A stretch of 64,000 nucleotides of DNA from assembly GCA_964017045.1 (NCBI GenBank), contig OZ024810.1:2204111-2268110 (forward strand), given 5' to 3'. The translations under genes and the position numbers were made by a program. Under the pieces are notes generated by a model. The model saw only the letters and a program-made list of their open reading frames with translations, did not search any database and had not been told where the DNA came from. Below are positions 44,279-57,599 of this stretch, piece by piece (position 1 is the first letter of the stretch; every line of letters begins with the position of its first letter). The DNA comes from Omphiscola glabra. Its lineage: Eukaryota > Mollusca > Gastropoda > Lymnaeidae.

Positions 44279-45190
44279 GCTCAACTCTCACTTTCTTAAT
44301 TTCCTGTGGAAATGAATCTGAGCATATTTTTTTTTGAGAACCAGTGCTCAGTTTGAAAGGTTTGACTTGAATGGGACTGAATGTATGACTGCTGGAGGGA
44401 CAGATGGTCAAAAGTGGATCAAACTATGGATCAAACTATGCACATTGATGACGTTTGTGCCTTATTCTGTACATTGCTTCGTTTGTTTCCTCCCATTGAA
44501 TAAGAATGTAATTTTTGATACAATACTATTACTGTTTTAGTTCAACTTTATTTGATCCATTTTTACACTTGTTAACAGTTTTATCAAAGTGTTTTATTTT
44601 TATATTTTCTTGTTCAAGTAAAACAAAACATGCTCTATTTGTTTTCTCCCCTTGCAGGCATATACATTTGTTTTCTCCCCTGGCAGGCCTATATAGAATG
44701 TTTATTAAAACAAAATCTCTTACATTTTCTGGTCTAAAATGCACTGCGCCAGGCAGTCGTCATTCAGGAGATGTTGAACAGAACCCAAGCCTGTGCTTGT
44801 TTAGGTATGGGGATACAGCATATAAGCAGCTTTTTTTCAATGTTGTGGTCTGTCAATTAAAGTTAAAGAAAAAAAATGTATTTTGAAGTATAAAACCATG
44901 TTCCTTAATTTTGTTGCAATAATTGGCTTCTACACTAGCTTTTAAGCGCTTGACAAGTTAGTTATAGTACATTTAAAATGTTATTTTTCATTGATATTTA
45001 TATAACAATAGTTTAACTTTTTTGTTTGTTTTTTTATTTTTATGTAGCCAATTATTATTTTTTTATTTCATTTTTCATGTCATATGACAGATAGAAGATT
45101 GTATGTCACTAGAAGACACATTGAAATGTGTCATGTGTGCCATATTAATCTAACTCTAGTCAATAAATCATCTGTTGGTAGCCAAGTTCT
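44279..45190 (+). other. Probable 3' UTR
   Basis: AT-rich region after the stop. It has possible poly(A) signals ATTAAA at 44856-44861 and AATAAA at 45162-45167, the latter followed by GU-rich sequence (GTTTTGTGTGGGTGTT). A short frame at 44761-44793 reads HSGDVEQNPSL, reminiscent of a 2A peptide but lacking the NPGP end. Confidence 0.6.
45162..45167 (+). terminator. Candidate polyadenylation signal AATAAA
   Basis: Canonical hexamer about 0.9 kb after the stop codon, with a GU-rich element 35-60 bases downstream. ATTAAA at 44856 is an alternative. Confidence 0.5.
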
Positions 45191-45391
45191 ACTCTTTACT
45201 GTTCAGTTTTGTGTGGGTGTTCAATTTTATTGTTTTGATTGGTTGTTTTATGTTTGGTAAAATATAAAATAAGTGCTTCTCAAACTTATACCATAGGGAG
45301 GAGCAATGCCTTCCCTGCTTAAATGGGGTCATGCAATTTCAGAAAATAGTTTTACTCCCCATCATGCCTATCTCATCTCAGTTGTTTAGAA

Positions 45392-45490
45392 CAGTGGTTC
45401 TCAACCTTTTTTTTTTACTTGGGGCCCACTTGAACATTTTTTATTCACCATAGTGGACCACTTCCCTGTTAATAATATTTAAAAGATTCA
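45392..45490. mobile_element. Single hAT-like terminal repeat
   Basis: CAGTGGTTCTCAACC at 45392-45406 matches the kind of terminus seen in the SPIN-like element at 4138, but no matching right end is found before the 87-bp array. Probably a truncated element; the rest of 45191-45810 is AT-rich. Confidence 0.4.
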
Positions 45491-45810
45491 ATTTTTAAAA
45501 AATATGTTATTGATTCAAATAATGGAAATTTGTGTTTTGGTTCAAATAATGGGAAATGTGTTTTGATAGCATTGCACATATTCATTTTCAGCACATAGAT
45601 AAATATTCTTATTAAGATTTTAAAAAAATTAAGATAGAACAATTTAAAAGTAGATATTTTATGTTTATTTCAAGCACAAAAATAAAGCCCTTTTTTTCAC
45701 AGTCTTTCATTGGTGGGAAGATTGTGACCCCTTTCCTGTGTGTTGACTTCTGGGTCTATCATGGATTAAAGTGAACCAATTTAAAATAAGAGAGTAAAAA
45801 CTGGACCAAA

Positions 45811-48800
45811 AGTTCAAAGTATTGGCTTGTGTTTCATTGATTAAATCCGGCCATTTAAATAGGTCTACTTGACAGATGGGTCTCAAGCTATCTATAAAGT
45901 TCAAAGTATTGGCTTGTGTTTCATTGATTAAATCCGGCCATTTAAATAGGTCTACTTGACAGATGGGTCTCAAGCTATCTATAAAGTTCAAAGTATTGGC
46001 TTGTGTTTCATTGATTAAATCCGGCCATTTAAATAGGTCTACTTGACAGATGGGTCTCAAGCTATCTATAAAGTTCAAAGTATTGGCTTGTGTTTCATTG
46101 ATTAAATCCATCCATTTAAATAGGTCTACTTGACAGATGGGTCTCAAGCTATCTATAAAGTTCAAAGTATTGGCTTGTGTTTCATTGATTAAATCCGGCC
46201 ATTTAAATAGGTCTACTTGACAGATGGGTCTCAAGCTATCTATAAAGTTCAAAGTATTGGCTTGTGTTTCATTGATTAAATCCGGCCATTTAAATAGGTC
46301 TACTTGACAGATGGGTCTCAAGCTATCTATAAAGTTCAAAGTATTGGCTTGTGTTTCATTGATTAAATCCGGCCATTTAAATAGGTCTACTTGACAGATG
46401 GGTCTCAAGCTATCTATAAAGTTCAAAGTATTGGCTTGTGTTTCATTGATTAAATCCGGCCATTTAAATAGGTCTACTTGACAGATGGGTCTCAAGCTAT
46501 CTATAAAGTTCAAAGTATTGGCTTGTGTTTCATTGATTAAATCCGGCCATTTAAATAGGTCTACTTGACAGATGGGTCTCAAGCTATCTATAAAGTTCAA
46601 AGTATTGGCTTGTGTTTCATTGATTAAATCCGGCCATTTAAATAGGTCTACTTGACAGATGGGTCTCAAGCTATCTATAAAGTTCAAAGTATTGGCTTGT
46701 GTTTCATTGATTAAATCCGGCCATTTAAATAGGTCCACTTGACAGATGGGTCTCAAGCTATCTATAAAGTTCAAAGTATTGGCTTGTGTTTCATTGATTA
46801 AATCCGGCCATTTAAATAGGTCCACTTGACAGATGGGTCTCAAGCTATCTATAAAGTTCAAAGTATTGGCTTGTGTTTCATTGATTAAATCCATCCATTT
46901 AAATAGGTCTACTTGACAGATGGGTCTCAAGCTATCTATAAAGTTCAAAGTATTGGCTTGTGTTTCATTGATTAAATCCGGCCATTTAAATAGGTCTACT
47001 TGACAGATGGGTCTCAAGCTATCTATAAAGTTCAAAGTATTGGCATGTGTTTCATTGATTAAATCCGGCCATTTAAATAGGTCCACTTGACAGATGGGTC
47101 TCAAGCTATCTATAAAGTTCAAAGTATTGGCTTGTGTTTCATTGATTAAATCCATCCAATTAAATAGGTCTACTTGACAGATGGGTCTCAAGCTATCTAT
47201 AAAGTTCAAAGTATTGGCTTGTGTTTCATTGATTAAATCCGGCCATTTAAATAGGTCTACTTGACAGATGGGTCTCAAGCTATCTATAAAGTTCAAAGTA
47301 TTGGCTTGTGTTTCATTGATTAAATCCATCCATTTAAATAGGTCTACTTGACAGATGGGTCTCAAGCTATCTATAAAGTTCAAAGTATTGGCTTGTGTTT
47401 CATTGATTAAATCCGGCCATTTAAATAGGTCTACTTGACAGATGGGTCTCAAGCTATCTATAAAGTTCAAAGTATTGGCTTGTGTTTCATTGATTAAATC
47501 CGGCCATTTAAATAGGTCTACTTGACAGATGGGTCTCAAGCTATCTATAAAGTTCAAAGTATTGGCTTGTGTTTCATTGATTAAATCCGGCCATTTAAAT
47601 AGGTCTACTTGACAGATGGGTCTCAAGCTATCTATAAAGTTCAAAGTATTGGCTTGTGTTTCATTGATTAAATCCGGCCATTTAAATAGGTCCACTTGAC
47701 AGATGGGTCTCAAGCTATCTATAAAGTTCAGAGTATTGGCTTGTGTTTCATTGATTAAATCCGACCATTTAAATAGGTCTACTTGACAGATGGGTCTCAA
47801 GCTATCCATAAAGTTCAAAGTATTGGCTTGTGTTTCATTGATTAAATCCGACCATTTAAATAGGTCTACTTGACAGATGGGTCTCAAGCTATCTATAAAG
47901 TTCAAAGTATTGGCTTGTGTTTCATTGATTAAATCCGACCATATAAATAGGTCTACTTGACAGATGGGTCTCAAGCTATCTATAAAGTTCAAAGTATTGG
48001 CTTGTGTTTCATTGATTAAATCCATCCATTTAAATAGGTCTACTTGACAGATGGGTCTCAAGCTATCTATAAAGTTCAAAGTATTGGCTTGTGTTTCATT
48101 GATTAAATCCGGCCATTTAAATAGGTCTACTTGGCAGATGGGTCTCAAGCTATCTATAAAGTTCAAAGTATTGGCTTGTGTTTCATTGATTAAATCCGAC
48201 CATTTAAATAGGTCTACTTGACAGATGGGTCTCAAGCTATCTATAAAGTTCAAAGTATTGGCTTGTGTTTCATTGATTAAATCCGACCATTTAAATAGGT
48301 CTACTTGACAGATGGGTCTCAAGCTATCTATAAAGTTCATAGTATTGGCTTGTGTTTCATTGATTAAATCCGACCATTTAAATAGGTCTACTTGACAGAT
48401 GGGTCTCAAGCTATCTATAAAGTTCAAAGTATTGGCTTGTGTTTCATTGATTAAATCCGGCCATTTAAATAGGTCTACTTGACAGATGGGTCTCAAGCTA
48501 TCTATAAAGTTCAAAGTATTGGCTTGTGTTTCATTGATTAAATACGGCCATTTAAATAGGTCTACTTGACAGATGGGTCTCAAGCTATCTATAAAGTTCA
48601 AAGTATTGGCTTGTGTTTCATTGATTAAATCCGGCCATTTAAATAGGTCTACTTGACAGATGGGTCTCAAGCTATCAATAAAGTTCAAAGTATTGGCTTG
48701 TGTTTCATTGATTAAATCCGGCCATTTAAATAGGTCTACTTGACAGATGGGTCTCAAGCTATCTATAAAGTTCAAAGTATTTGCTTGTGTTTCATTGATT

Positions 48801-51800
48801 AAATCCGGCCATTTAAATAGGTCTACTTGGCAGATGGGTCTCAAGCTATCTATAAAGTTCAAAGTATTGGCTTGTGTTTCATTGATTAAATCCGACCATT
48901 TAAATAGGTCTACTTGACAGATGGGTCTCAAGCTATCTATAAAGTTCAAAGTATTGGCTTGTGTTTCATTGATTAAATCCGACCATTTAAATAGGTCTAC
49001 TTGACAGATGGGTCTCAAGCTATCTATAAAGTTCATAGTATTGGCTTGTGTTTCATTGATTAAATCCGACCATTTAAATAGGTCTACTTGACAGATGGGT
49101 CTCAAGCTATCTATAAAGTTCAAGGTATTGGCTTGTGTTTCATTGATTAAATCCGGCCATTTAAATAGGTCTACTTGACAGATGGGTCTCAAGCTATCTA
49201 TAAAGTTCAAAGTATTGGCTTGTGTTTCATTGATTAAATACGGCCATTTAAATAGGTCTACTTGACAGATGGGTCTCAAGCTATCTATAAAGTTCAAAGT
49301 ATTGGCTTGTGTTTCATTGATTAAATCCGGCCATTTAAATAGGTCTACTTGACAGATGGGTCTCAAGCTATCTATAAAGTTCAAAGTATTGGCTTGTGTT
49401 TCATTGATTAAATCCGGCCATTTAAATAGGTCTACTTGACAGATGGGTCTCAAGCTATCTATAAAGTTCAAAGTATTGGCTTGTGTTTCATTGATTAAAT
49501 CCGGCCATTTAAATAGGTCTACTTGACAGATGGGTCTCAAGCTATCTATAAAGTTCAAAGTATTGGCTTGTGTTTCATTGATTAAATCCGGCCATTTAAA
49601 TAGGTCTACTTGACAGATGGGTCTCAAGCTATCTATAAAGTTCAAAGTATTGGCTTGTGTTTCATTGATTAAATCCGGCCATTTAAATAGGTCTACTTGA
49701 CAGATGGGTCTCAAGCTATCTATAAAGTTCAAAGTATTGGCTTGTGTTTCATTGATTAAATCCATCCATTTAAATAGGTCTACTTGACAGATGGGTCTCA
49801 AGCTATCTATAAAGTTCAAAGTATTGGCTTGTGTTTCATTGATTAAATCCGGCCATTTAAATAGGTCTACTTGACAGATGGGTCTCAAGCTATCTATAAA
49901 GTTCAAAGTATTGGCTTGTGTTTCATTGATTAAATCCATCCATTTAAATAGGTCTACTTGACAGATGGGTCTCAAGCTATCTATAAAGTTCAAAGTATTG
50001 GCTTGTGTTTCATTGATTAAATCCGGCCATTTAAATAGGTCTACTTGACAGATGGGTCTCAAGCTATCTATAAAGTTCAAAGTATTGGCTTGTGTTTCAT
50101 TGATTAAATCCGGCCATTTAAATAGGTCTACTTGACAGATGGGTCTCAAGCTATCTATAAAGTTCAAAGTATTGGCTTGTGTTTCATTGATTAAATCCGG
50201 CCATTTAAATAGGTCTACTTGACAGATGGGTCTCAAGCTATCTATAAAGTTCAAAGTATTGGCTTGTGTTTCATTGATTAAATCCGGCCATTTAAATAGG
50301 TCTACTTGACAGATGGGTCTCAAGCTATCTATAAAGTTCAAAGTATTGGCTTGTGTTTCATTGATTAAATCCGGCCATTTAAATAGGTCTACTTGACAGA
50401 TGGGTCTCAAGCTATCTATAAAGTTCAAAGTATTGGCTTGTGTTTCATTGATTAAATCCGGCCATTTAAATAGGTCTACTTGACAGATGGGTCTCAAGCT
50501 ATCTATAAAGTTCAAAGTATTGGCTTGTGTTTCATTGATTAAATCCGGCCATTTAAATAGGTCCACTTGACAGATGGGTCTCAAGCTATCTATAAAGTTC
50601 AAAGTATTGGCTTGTGTTTCATTGATTAAATCCGGCCATTTAAATAGGTCCACTTGACAGATGGGTCTCAAGCTATCTATAAAGTTCAAAGTATTGGCTT
50701 GTGTTTCATTGATTAAATCCATCCATTTAAATAGGTCTACTTGACAGATGGGTCTCAAGCTATCTATAAAGTTCAAAGTATTGGCTTGTGTTTCATTGAT
50801 TAAATCCGGCCATTTAAATAGGTCTACTTGACAGATGGGTCTCAAGCTATCTATAAAGTTCAAAGTATTGGCATGTGTTTCATTGATTAAATCCGGCCAT
50901 TTAAATAGGTCCACTTGACAGATGGGTCTCAAGCTATCTATAAAGTTCAAAGTATTGGCTTGTGTTTCATTGATTAAATCCATCCAATTAAATAGGTCTA
51001 CTTGACAGATGGGTCTCAAGCTATCTATAAAGTTCAAAGTATTGGCTTGTGTTTCATTGATTAAATCCGGCCATTTAAATAGGTCTACTTGACAGATGGG
51101 TCTCAAGCTATCTATAAAGTTCAAAGTATTGGCTTGTGTTTCATTGATTAAATCCGGCCATTTAAATAGGTCTACTTGACAGATGGGTCTCAAGCTATCT
51201 ATAAAGTTCAAAGTATTGGCTTGTGTTTCATTGATTAAATCCGGCCATTTAAATAGGTCTACTTGACAGATGGGTCTCAAGCTATCTATAAAGTTCAAAG
51301 TATTGGCTTGTGTTTCATTGATTAAATCCGGCCATTTAAATAGGTCCACTTGACAGATGGGTCTCAAGCTATCTATAAAGTTCAAAGTATTGGCTTGTGT
51401 TTCATTGATTAAATCCGACCATTTAAATAGGTCTACTTGACAGATGGGTCTCAAGCTATCCATAAAGTTCAAAGTATTGGCTTGTGTTTCATTGATTAAA
51501 TCCGACCATTTAAATAGGTCTACTTGACAGATGGGTCTCAAGCTATCTATAAAGTTCAAAGTATTGGCTTGTGTTTCATTGATTAAATCCGACCATATAA
51601 ATAGGTCTACTTGACAGATGGGTCTCAAGCTATCTATAAAGTTCAAAGTATTGGCTTGTGTTTCATTGATTAAATCCATCCATTTAAATAGGTCTACTTG
51701 ACAGATGGGTCTCAAGCTATCTATAAAGTTCAAAGTATTGGCTTGTGTTTCATTGATTAAATCCGGCCATTTAAATAGGTCTACTTGGCAGATGGGTCTC

Positions 51801-54597
51801 AAGCTATCTATAAAGTTCAAAGTATTGGCTTGTGTTTCATTGATTAAATCCGACCATTTAAATAGGTCTACTTGACAGATGGGTCTCAAGCTATCTATAA
51901 AGTTCAAAGTATTGGCTTGTGTTTCATTGATTAAATCCGACCATTTAAATAGGTCTACTTGACAGATGGGTCTCAAGCTATCTATAAAGTTCATAGTATT
52001 GGCTTGTGTTTCATTGATTAAATCCGACCATTTAAATAGGTCTACTTGACAGATGGGTCTCAAGCTATCTATAAAGTTCAAAGTATTGGCTTGTGTTTCA
52101 TTGATTAAATCCGGCCATTTAAATAGGTCTACTTGACAGATGGGTCTCAAGCTATCTATAAAGTTCAAAGTATTGGCTTGTGTTTCATTGATTAAATACG
52201 GCCATTTAAATAGGTCTACTTGACAGATGGGTCTCAAGCTATCTATAAAGTTCAAAGTATTGGCTTGTGTTTCATTGATTAAATCCGGCCATTTAAATAG
52301 GTCTACTTGACAGATGGGTCTCAAGCTATCAATAAAGTTCAAAGTATTGGCTTGTGTTTCATTGATTAAATCCGGCCATTTAAATAGGTCTACTTGACAG
52401 ATGGGTCTCAAGCTATCTATAAAGTTCAAAGTATTTGCTTGTGTTTCATTGATTAAATCCGGCCATTTAAATAGGTCTACTTGGCAGATGGGTCTCAAGC
52501 TATCTATAAAGTTCAAAGTATTGGCTTGTGTTTCATTGATTAAATCCGACCATTTAAATAGGTCTACTTGACAGATGGGTCTCAAGCTATCTATAAAGTT
52601 CAAAGTATTGGCTTGTGTTTCATTGATTAAATCCGACCATTTAAATAGGTCTACTTGACAGATGGGTCTCAAGCTATCTATAAAGTTCATAGTATTGGCT
52701 TGTGTTTCATTGATTAAATCCGACCATTTAAATAGGTCTACTTGACAGATGGGTCTCAAGCTATCTATAAAGTTCAAGGTATTGGCTTGTGTTTCATTGA
52801 TTAAATCCGGCCATTTAAATAGGTCTACTTGACAGATGGGTCTCAAGCTATCTATAAAGTTCAAAGTATTGGCTTGTGTTTCATTGATTAAATACGGCCA
52901 TTTAAATAGGTCTACTTGACAGATGGGTCTCAAGCTATCTATAAAGTTCAAAGTATTGGCTTGTGTTTCATTGATTAAATCCGGCCATTTAAATAGGTCT
53001 ACTTGACAGATGGGTCTCAAGCTATCTATAAAGTTCAAAGTATTGGCTTGTGTTTCATTGATTAAATCCGGCCATTTAAATAGGTCTACTTGACAGATGG
53101 GTCTCAAGCTATCTATAAAGTTCAAAGTATTGGCTTGTGTTTCATTGATTAAATCCGGCCATTTAAATAGGTCTACTTGACAGATGGGTCTCAAGCTATC
53201 TATAAAGTTCAAAGTATTGGCTTGTGTTTCATTGATTAAATCCGGCCATTTAAATAGGTCTACTTGACAGATGGGTCTCAAGCTATCTATAAAGTTCAAA
53301 GTATTGGCTTGTGTTTCATTGATTAAATCCGGCCATTTAAATAGGTCTACTTGACAGATGGGTCTCAAGCTATCTATAAAGTTCAAAGTATTGGCTTGTG
53401 TTTCATTGATTAAATCCATCCATTTAAATAGGTCTACTTGACAGATGGGTCTCAAGCTATCTATAAAGTTCAAAGTATTGGCTTGTGTTTCATTGATTAA
53501 ATCCGGCCATTTAAATAGGTCCACTTGACAGATGGGTCTCAAGCTATCTATAAAGTTCAAAGTATTGGCTTGTGTTTCATTGATTAAATCCGACCATTTA
53601 AATAGGTCTACTTGACAGATGGGTCTCAAGCTATCTATAAAGTTCAAAGTATTGGCTTGTGTTTCATTGATTAAATCCGACCATTTAAATAGGTCTACTT
53701 GACAGATGGGTCTCAAGCTATCTATAAAGTTCAAAGTATTGGCTTGTGTTTCATTGATTAAATCCGACCATTTAAATAGGTCTACTTGACAGATGGGTCT
53801 CAAGCTATCTATAAAGTTCAAAGTATTGGCTTGTGTTTCATTGATTAAATCCATCCATTTAAATAGGTCTACTTGGCAGATGGGTCTCAAGCTATCTATA
53901 AAGTTCAAAGTATTGGCTTGTGTTTCATTGATTAAATCCGGCCATTTAAATAGGTCTACTTGGCAGATGGGTCTCAAGCTATCTATAAAGTTCAAAGTAT
54001 TGGCTTGTGTTTCATTGATTAAATCCGACCATTTAAATAGGTCTACTTGACAGATGGGTCTCAAGCTATCTATAAAGTTCAAAGTATTGGCTTGTGTTTC
54101 ATTGATTAAATCCGACCATTTAAATAGGTCTACTTGACAGATGGGTCTCAAGCTATCTATAAAGTTCATAGTATTGGCTTGTGTTTCATTGATTAAATCC
54201 GGTCATTTAAATAGGTCTACTTGACAGATGGGTCTCAAGCTATCTATAAAGTTCAAAGTATTGGCTTGTGTTTCATTGATTAAATCCGACCATTTAAATA
54301 GGTCTACTTGACAGATGGGTCTCAAGCTATCTATAAAGTTCATAGTATTGGCTTGTGTTTCATTGATTAAATCCATCCATTTAAATAGGTCTACTTGACA
54401 GATGGGTCTCAAGCTATCTATAAAGTTTAAAGTATTGGCTTGTGTTTCATTGATTAAATCCGGCCATTTAAATAGGTCTACTTGACAGATGGGTCTCAAG
54501 CTATCTATAAAGTTCAAAGTATTGGCTTGTGTTTCATTGATTAAATCCGGCCATTTAAATAGGTCTACTTGACGGATGGGTCTCAAGCTATCTATTC
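45811..54597. repeat. 87-bp satellite, 101 copies, with higher-order structure
   Basis: About 101 units of exactly 87 bp (AGTTCAAAGTATTGGCTTGT, GTTTCATTGATTAAATCCGG, CCATTTAAATAGGTCTACTT, GACAGATGGGTCTCAAGCTA, TCTATAA). No indels were found in the units I compared. Rare variants recur at fixed offsets: 'gaccatataaat' at 47940 and 51594, 'gctatcaataaag' at 48671 and 52325, both 3,654 bp (42 units); 'aaatacggcc' at 48541, 49237, 52195 and 52891 and 'ttcatagtatt' at 48337, 49033, 51991 and 52687, pairs 696 bp (8 units) apart. The minus strand stays open for 2,820 codons (54169 to 45707) because 87 is divisible by 3; one TGA at about 54200 interrupts it. Confidence 0.97.
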
Positions 54598-54710
54598 TAG
54601 GGTGTAAGTCACATATTATATTCTTAATGTTCTTTGCAAAATACTTTTTAAAACATATTTCTTTGCCCAATGGCCAACCTCTGCACAAACCACTCATGGT
54701 ATAATCTAAA

Positions 54711-56186
54711 TGTCATAGTACTAGTAGGATCGACATAGTACTAGTATGATCATATGTCATAGTACTAGTAGGATCATATGTCATAGTACTAGTAGGATCA
54801 TATGTCATAGTAGGTACTAGTAGGATCATATGTCATAGTACTAGTAGGATCATTTGTCATAGTTCTAGTAGGATCATATGTCATAGTACTAGTAGGATCA
54901 TATGACATAGTACTAGTAGGATCATATGTCATAGTACTAGTAGGATCATATGTCATAGTACTAGTAGGATCATATGTCATAGTACTAGTAGGCTCTTATG
55001 TCATAGTACTAGTAGGATCATATGACATAGTACTAGTAGGATCATATGTCATAGTACTAGTAGGATCATATGTCATAGTACTAGTAGGATCATATGTCAT
55101 AGTACTAGTAGGATCATATGTCATAGTACTAGTAGGATCATATGTCATAGTACTAGTAGGCTCTTATGTCATAGTTCTAGTAGGATCATATGTCATAGTA
55201 CTAGTAGGATCATATGTCATAGTACTAGTAGGCTCTTATGTCATAGTACTAGTAGGATCATATGACATAGTACTAGTAGGATCATATGTCATAGTACTAG
55301 TAGGATCATATGTCATAGTACTAGTAGAATCATATGTCATAGTACTAGTAGGATCATATGTCATAGTACTAGTAGGATCATATGTCATAGTACTAGTAGG
55401 ATCATATGTCATAGTACTAGTAGGATTGACTTAGCACTAGTAGGATCATATGTCATAGTTCTAGTAGGATCATATGTCATAGTTCTAGTAGGATCATATG
55501 TCATAGTACTAGTAGGATCATATGTCATAGTTCTAGTAGGATCATATGTCATAGTTCTAGTAGGATCATATGTCATAGTACTAGTAGGATCATATGTCAT
55601 AGTACTAGTAGGATCATATGTCATAGTACTAGTAGGATCATATGACATAGTACTAGTAGGATCATATGTTATAGTACTAGTAGGATCATATGTCATAGTA
55701 CTAGTAGGATCATATGTCATAGTTCTAGTAGGATCATATGTCATAGTACTAGTAGGATCATATGTCATAGTACTAGTAGGATTGACTTAGCACTAGTAGG
55801 ATCATATGTCATAGTTCTAGTAGGATCATATGTCATAGTTCTAGTAGGATCATATGTCATAGTACTAGTAGGATCATATGTCATAGTTCTAGTAGGATCA
55901 TATGTCATAGTACTAGTAGGATCATATGTCATAGTACTAGTAGGATCATATGTCATAGTACTAGTAGGATCATATGTCATAGTACTAGTAGGATCATATG
56001 ACATAGTACTAGTAGGATCATATGTCATAGTACTAGTAGGATCATATGTCATAGTACTAGTGGGATCATATGTCATAGTACTAGTGGGATCATATGTCAT
56101 AGTACTAGTAGGATCATATGTCATAGTTCTAGTAGGATCATATGTCATAGTACTAGTAGGATCATATGTCATAGTAGGTACTAGTA
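54711..56186. repeat. 24-bp minisatellite, ~61 copies
   Basis: Units ATAGTACTAGTAGGATCATA plus TGTC, each containing the palindromes ACTAGT and CATATG. A shortened variant 'attgacttagcac' occurs at 55425 and 55781, marking a 356-bp block duplication. Minus-strand frames read MTYDPTST repeats, which I regard as non-coding. Confidence 0.96.
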
Positions 56187-56597
56187 GGCACTGCGAACCG
56201 TCTTGCAACCCAAGGCATTGCGAACCGTCTTGCAACCCAAGGCATTGCAAACCGTCTTGCAACCCAAGGCATTGCGAACCGTCTTGCAACCCAAGGCATT
56301 GCGAACCGTCTTGCAACCCAAGGCATTGCGAACCGTCTTGTAACCCAAGGCATTGCGAACCGTCTTGCAACCCAAGGCATTGCGAACCGTCTTGCAACCC
56401 AAGGCATTGCGAACCGTCTTGCAACCCAAGGCATTGCGAACCGTCTTGCAACCCAAGGCACTGCGAACCGTCTTGCAACCCAAGGCACTGCAAACCGTCT
56501 TGCAACCCAAGGCATTGCGAACCGTCTTGCAACCCAAGGCATTGCGAACCATCTTGCAACCCAAGGCACTGCGAACCGTCTTGCAACCCAAGGCACT
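56187..56597. repeat. 27-bp minisatellite, ~15 copies
   Basis: Units GCGAACCGTCTTGCAACCCA plus AGGCATT. It directly follows the 24-bp array and passes without a gap into the 25-bp array. Confidence 0.96.
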
Positions 56598-57468
56598 GCG
56601 AACCGTCTTGTACCAGGGCACTGTGACCCGTCTTGTACCAGGGCACTGTGACCCGTCTTGTACCAGAGCAGTGCGACCCGTTTGTACCAGGGCATTGCGA
56701 CCCGTCCTGTACCAGGCACTGCGACCCGTCCTGTACCAGGGCATTGCGACCCGACTTGTACCAGGGCAGTGTGACCCGTCTTGTACAAGGGCACTGCGAC
56801 CCATCTTGTACCAGGGCACTGCGACCCTTATTGAACTAGGGCACTGCGACCCGTCTTGTACCAGGGCACTGCGACCCGTTTTGTACAAGGGCACTGCGAC
56901 CCGTCTTGTACCAGGGCAGTGTGACCCGTCTTGTACCAGGGCACTGCGACCCGTCTTGTACCAGGGCACTGCGACCCGTCTTGTACAAGGGCACTGCGAC
57001 CCGCATGTACAAGGGCACTGCGACCCGTCTTGTACAAGGGCACTGCGACCCATCTTGTACCAGGGCACTGCGACCCTTATTGAACTAGGGCACTGCGACC
57101 CGTCTTGTACCAGGGCACTGCGACCCGTCTTGTACAAGGGCACTGCGACCCGCATGTACAAGGGCACTGCGACCCGTCTTGTACAAGGGCACTGCGACCC
57201 ATCTTGTACCAGGGCACTGCGACCCATCTTGTACCAGGGCACTGCGACCCTTATTGAACTAGGGCACTGCGACCCGTCTTGTACCAGGGCACTGCGACCC
57301 GTCTTGTACAAGGGCACTGCGGCCCGTCTTGTACCAGGGCACTGCGACCCGTCTTGTACCAGGGCACTGCGACCCGTCTTGTACCAGGGCACTGCGACCC
57401 GCATGTACCAAGGCACTGCGACCCGTCTTGTACCAGGGCACTGCGACCCGTCTTGTACCAGGGCACTG
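56598..57468. repeat. 25-bp minisatellite, ~35 copies, sister of the 27-bp array
   Basis: Units GCGACCCGTCTTGTACCAGG plus GCACT, alignable to the 27-bp unit with small gaps, so both arrays share an ancestor. The variant 'cttattgaactaggg' recurs at about 56827, 57066 and 57250, indicating block duplications. Confidence 0.95.
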
Positions 57469-57599
57469 CAAAGATGATGCAATGGCAGGATTGAGGACTT
57501 CTTTTTTTACTGATTTTTTTAAAAAATAGTTATAATGTAGCGAATTAAACAAATATATACAGTAAATAAACATTTTATACAAGCACTACAATTTTTAAA

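Noticed and set aside
44515..44886. 123-codon frame in the 3' UTR
   Set aside because: Low complexity, no homology I recognise, downstream of the gene's stop; only the 2A-like motif was kept as a weak finding.
56162..57482. Long open frames on both strands over the 25/27-bp arrays
   Set aside because: Repeat-driven and mutually overlapping; no start context or unique domain.
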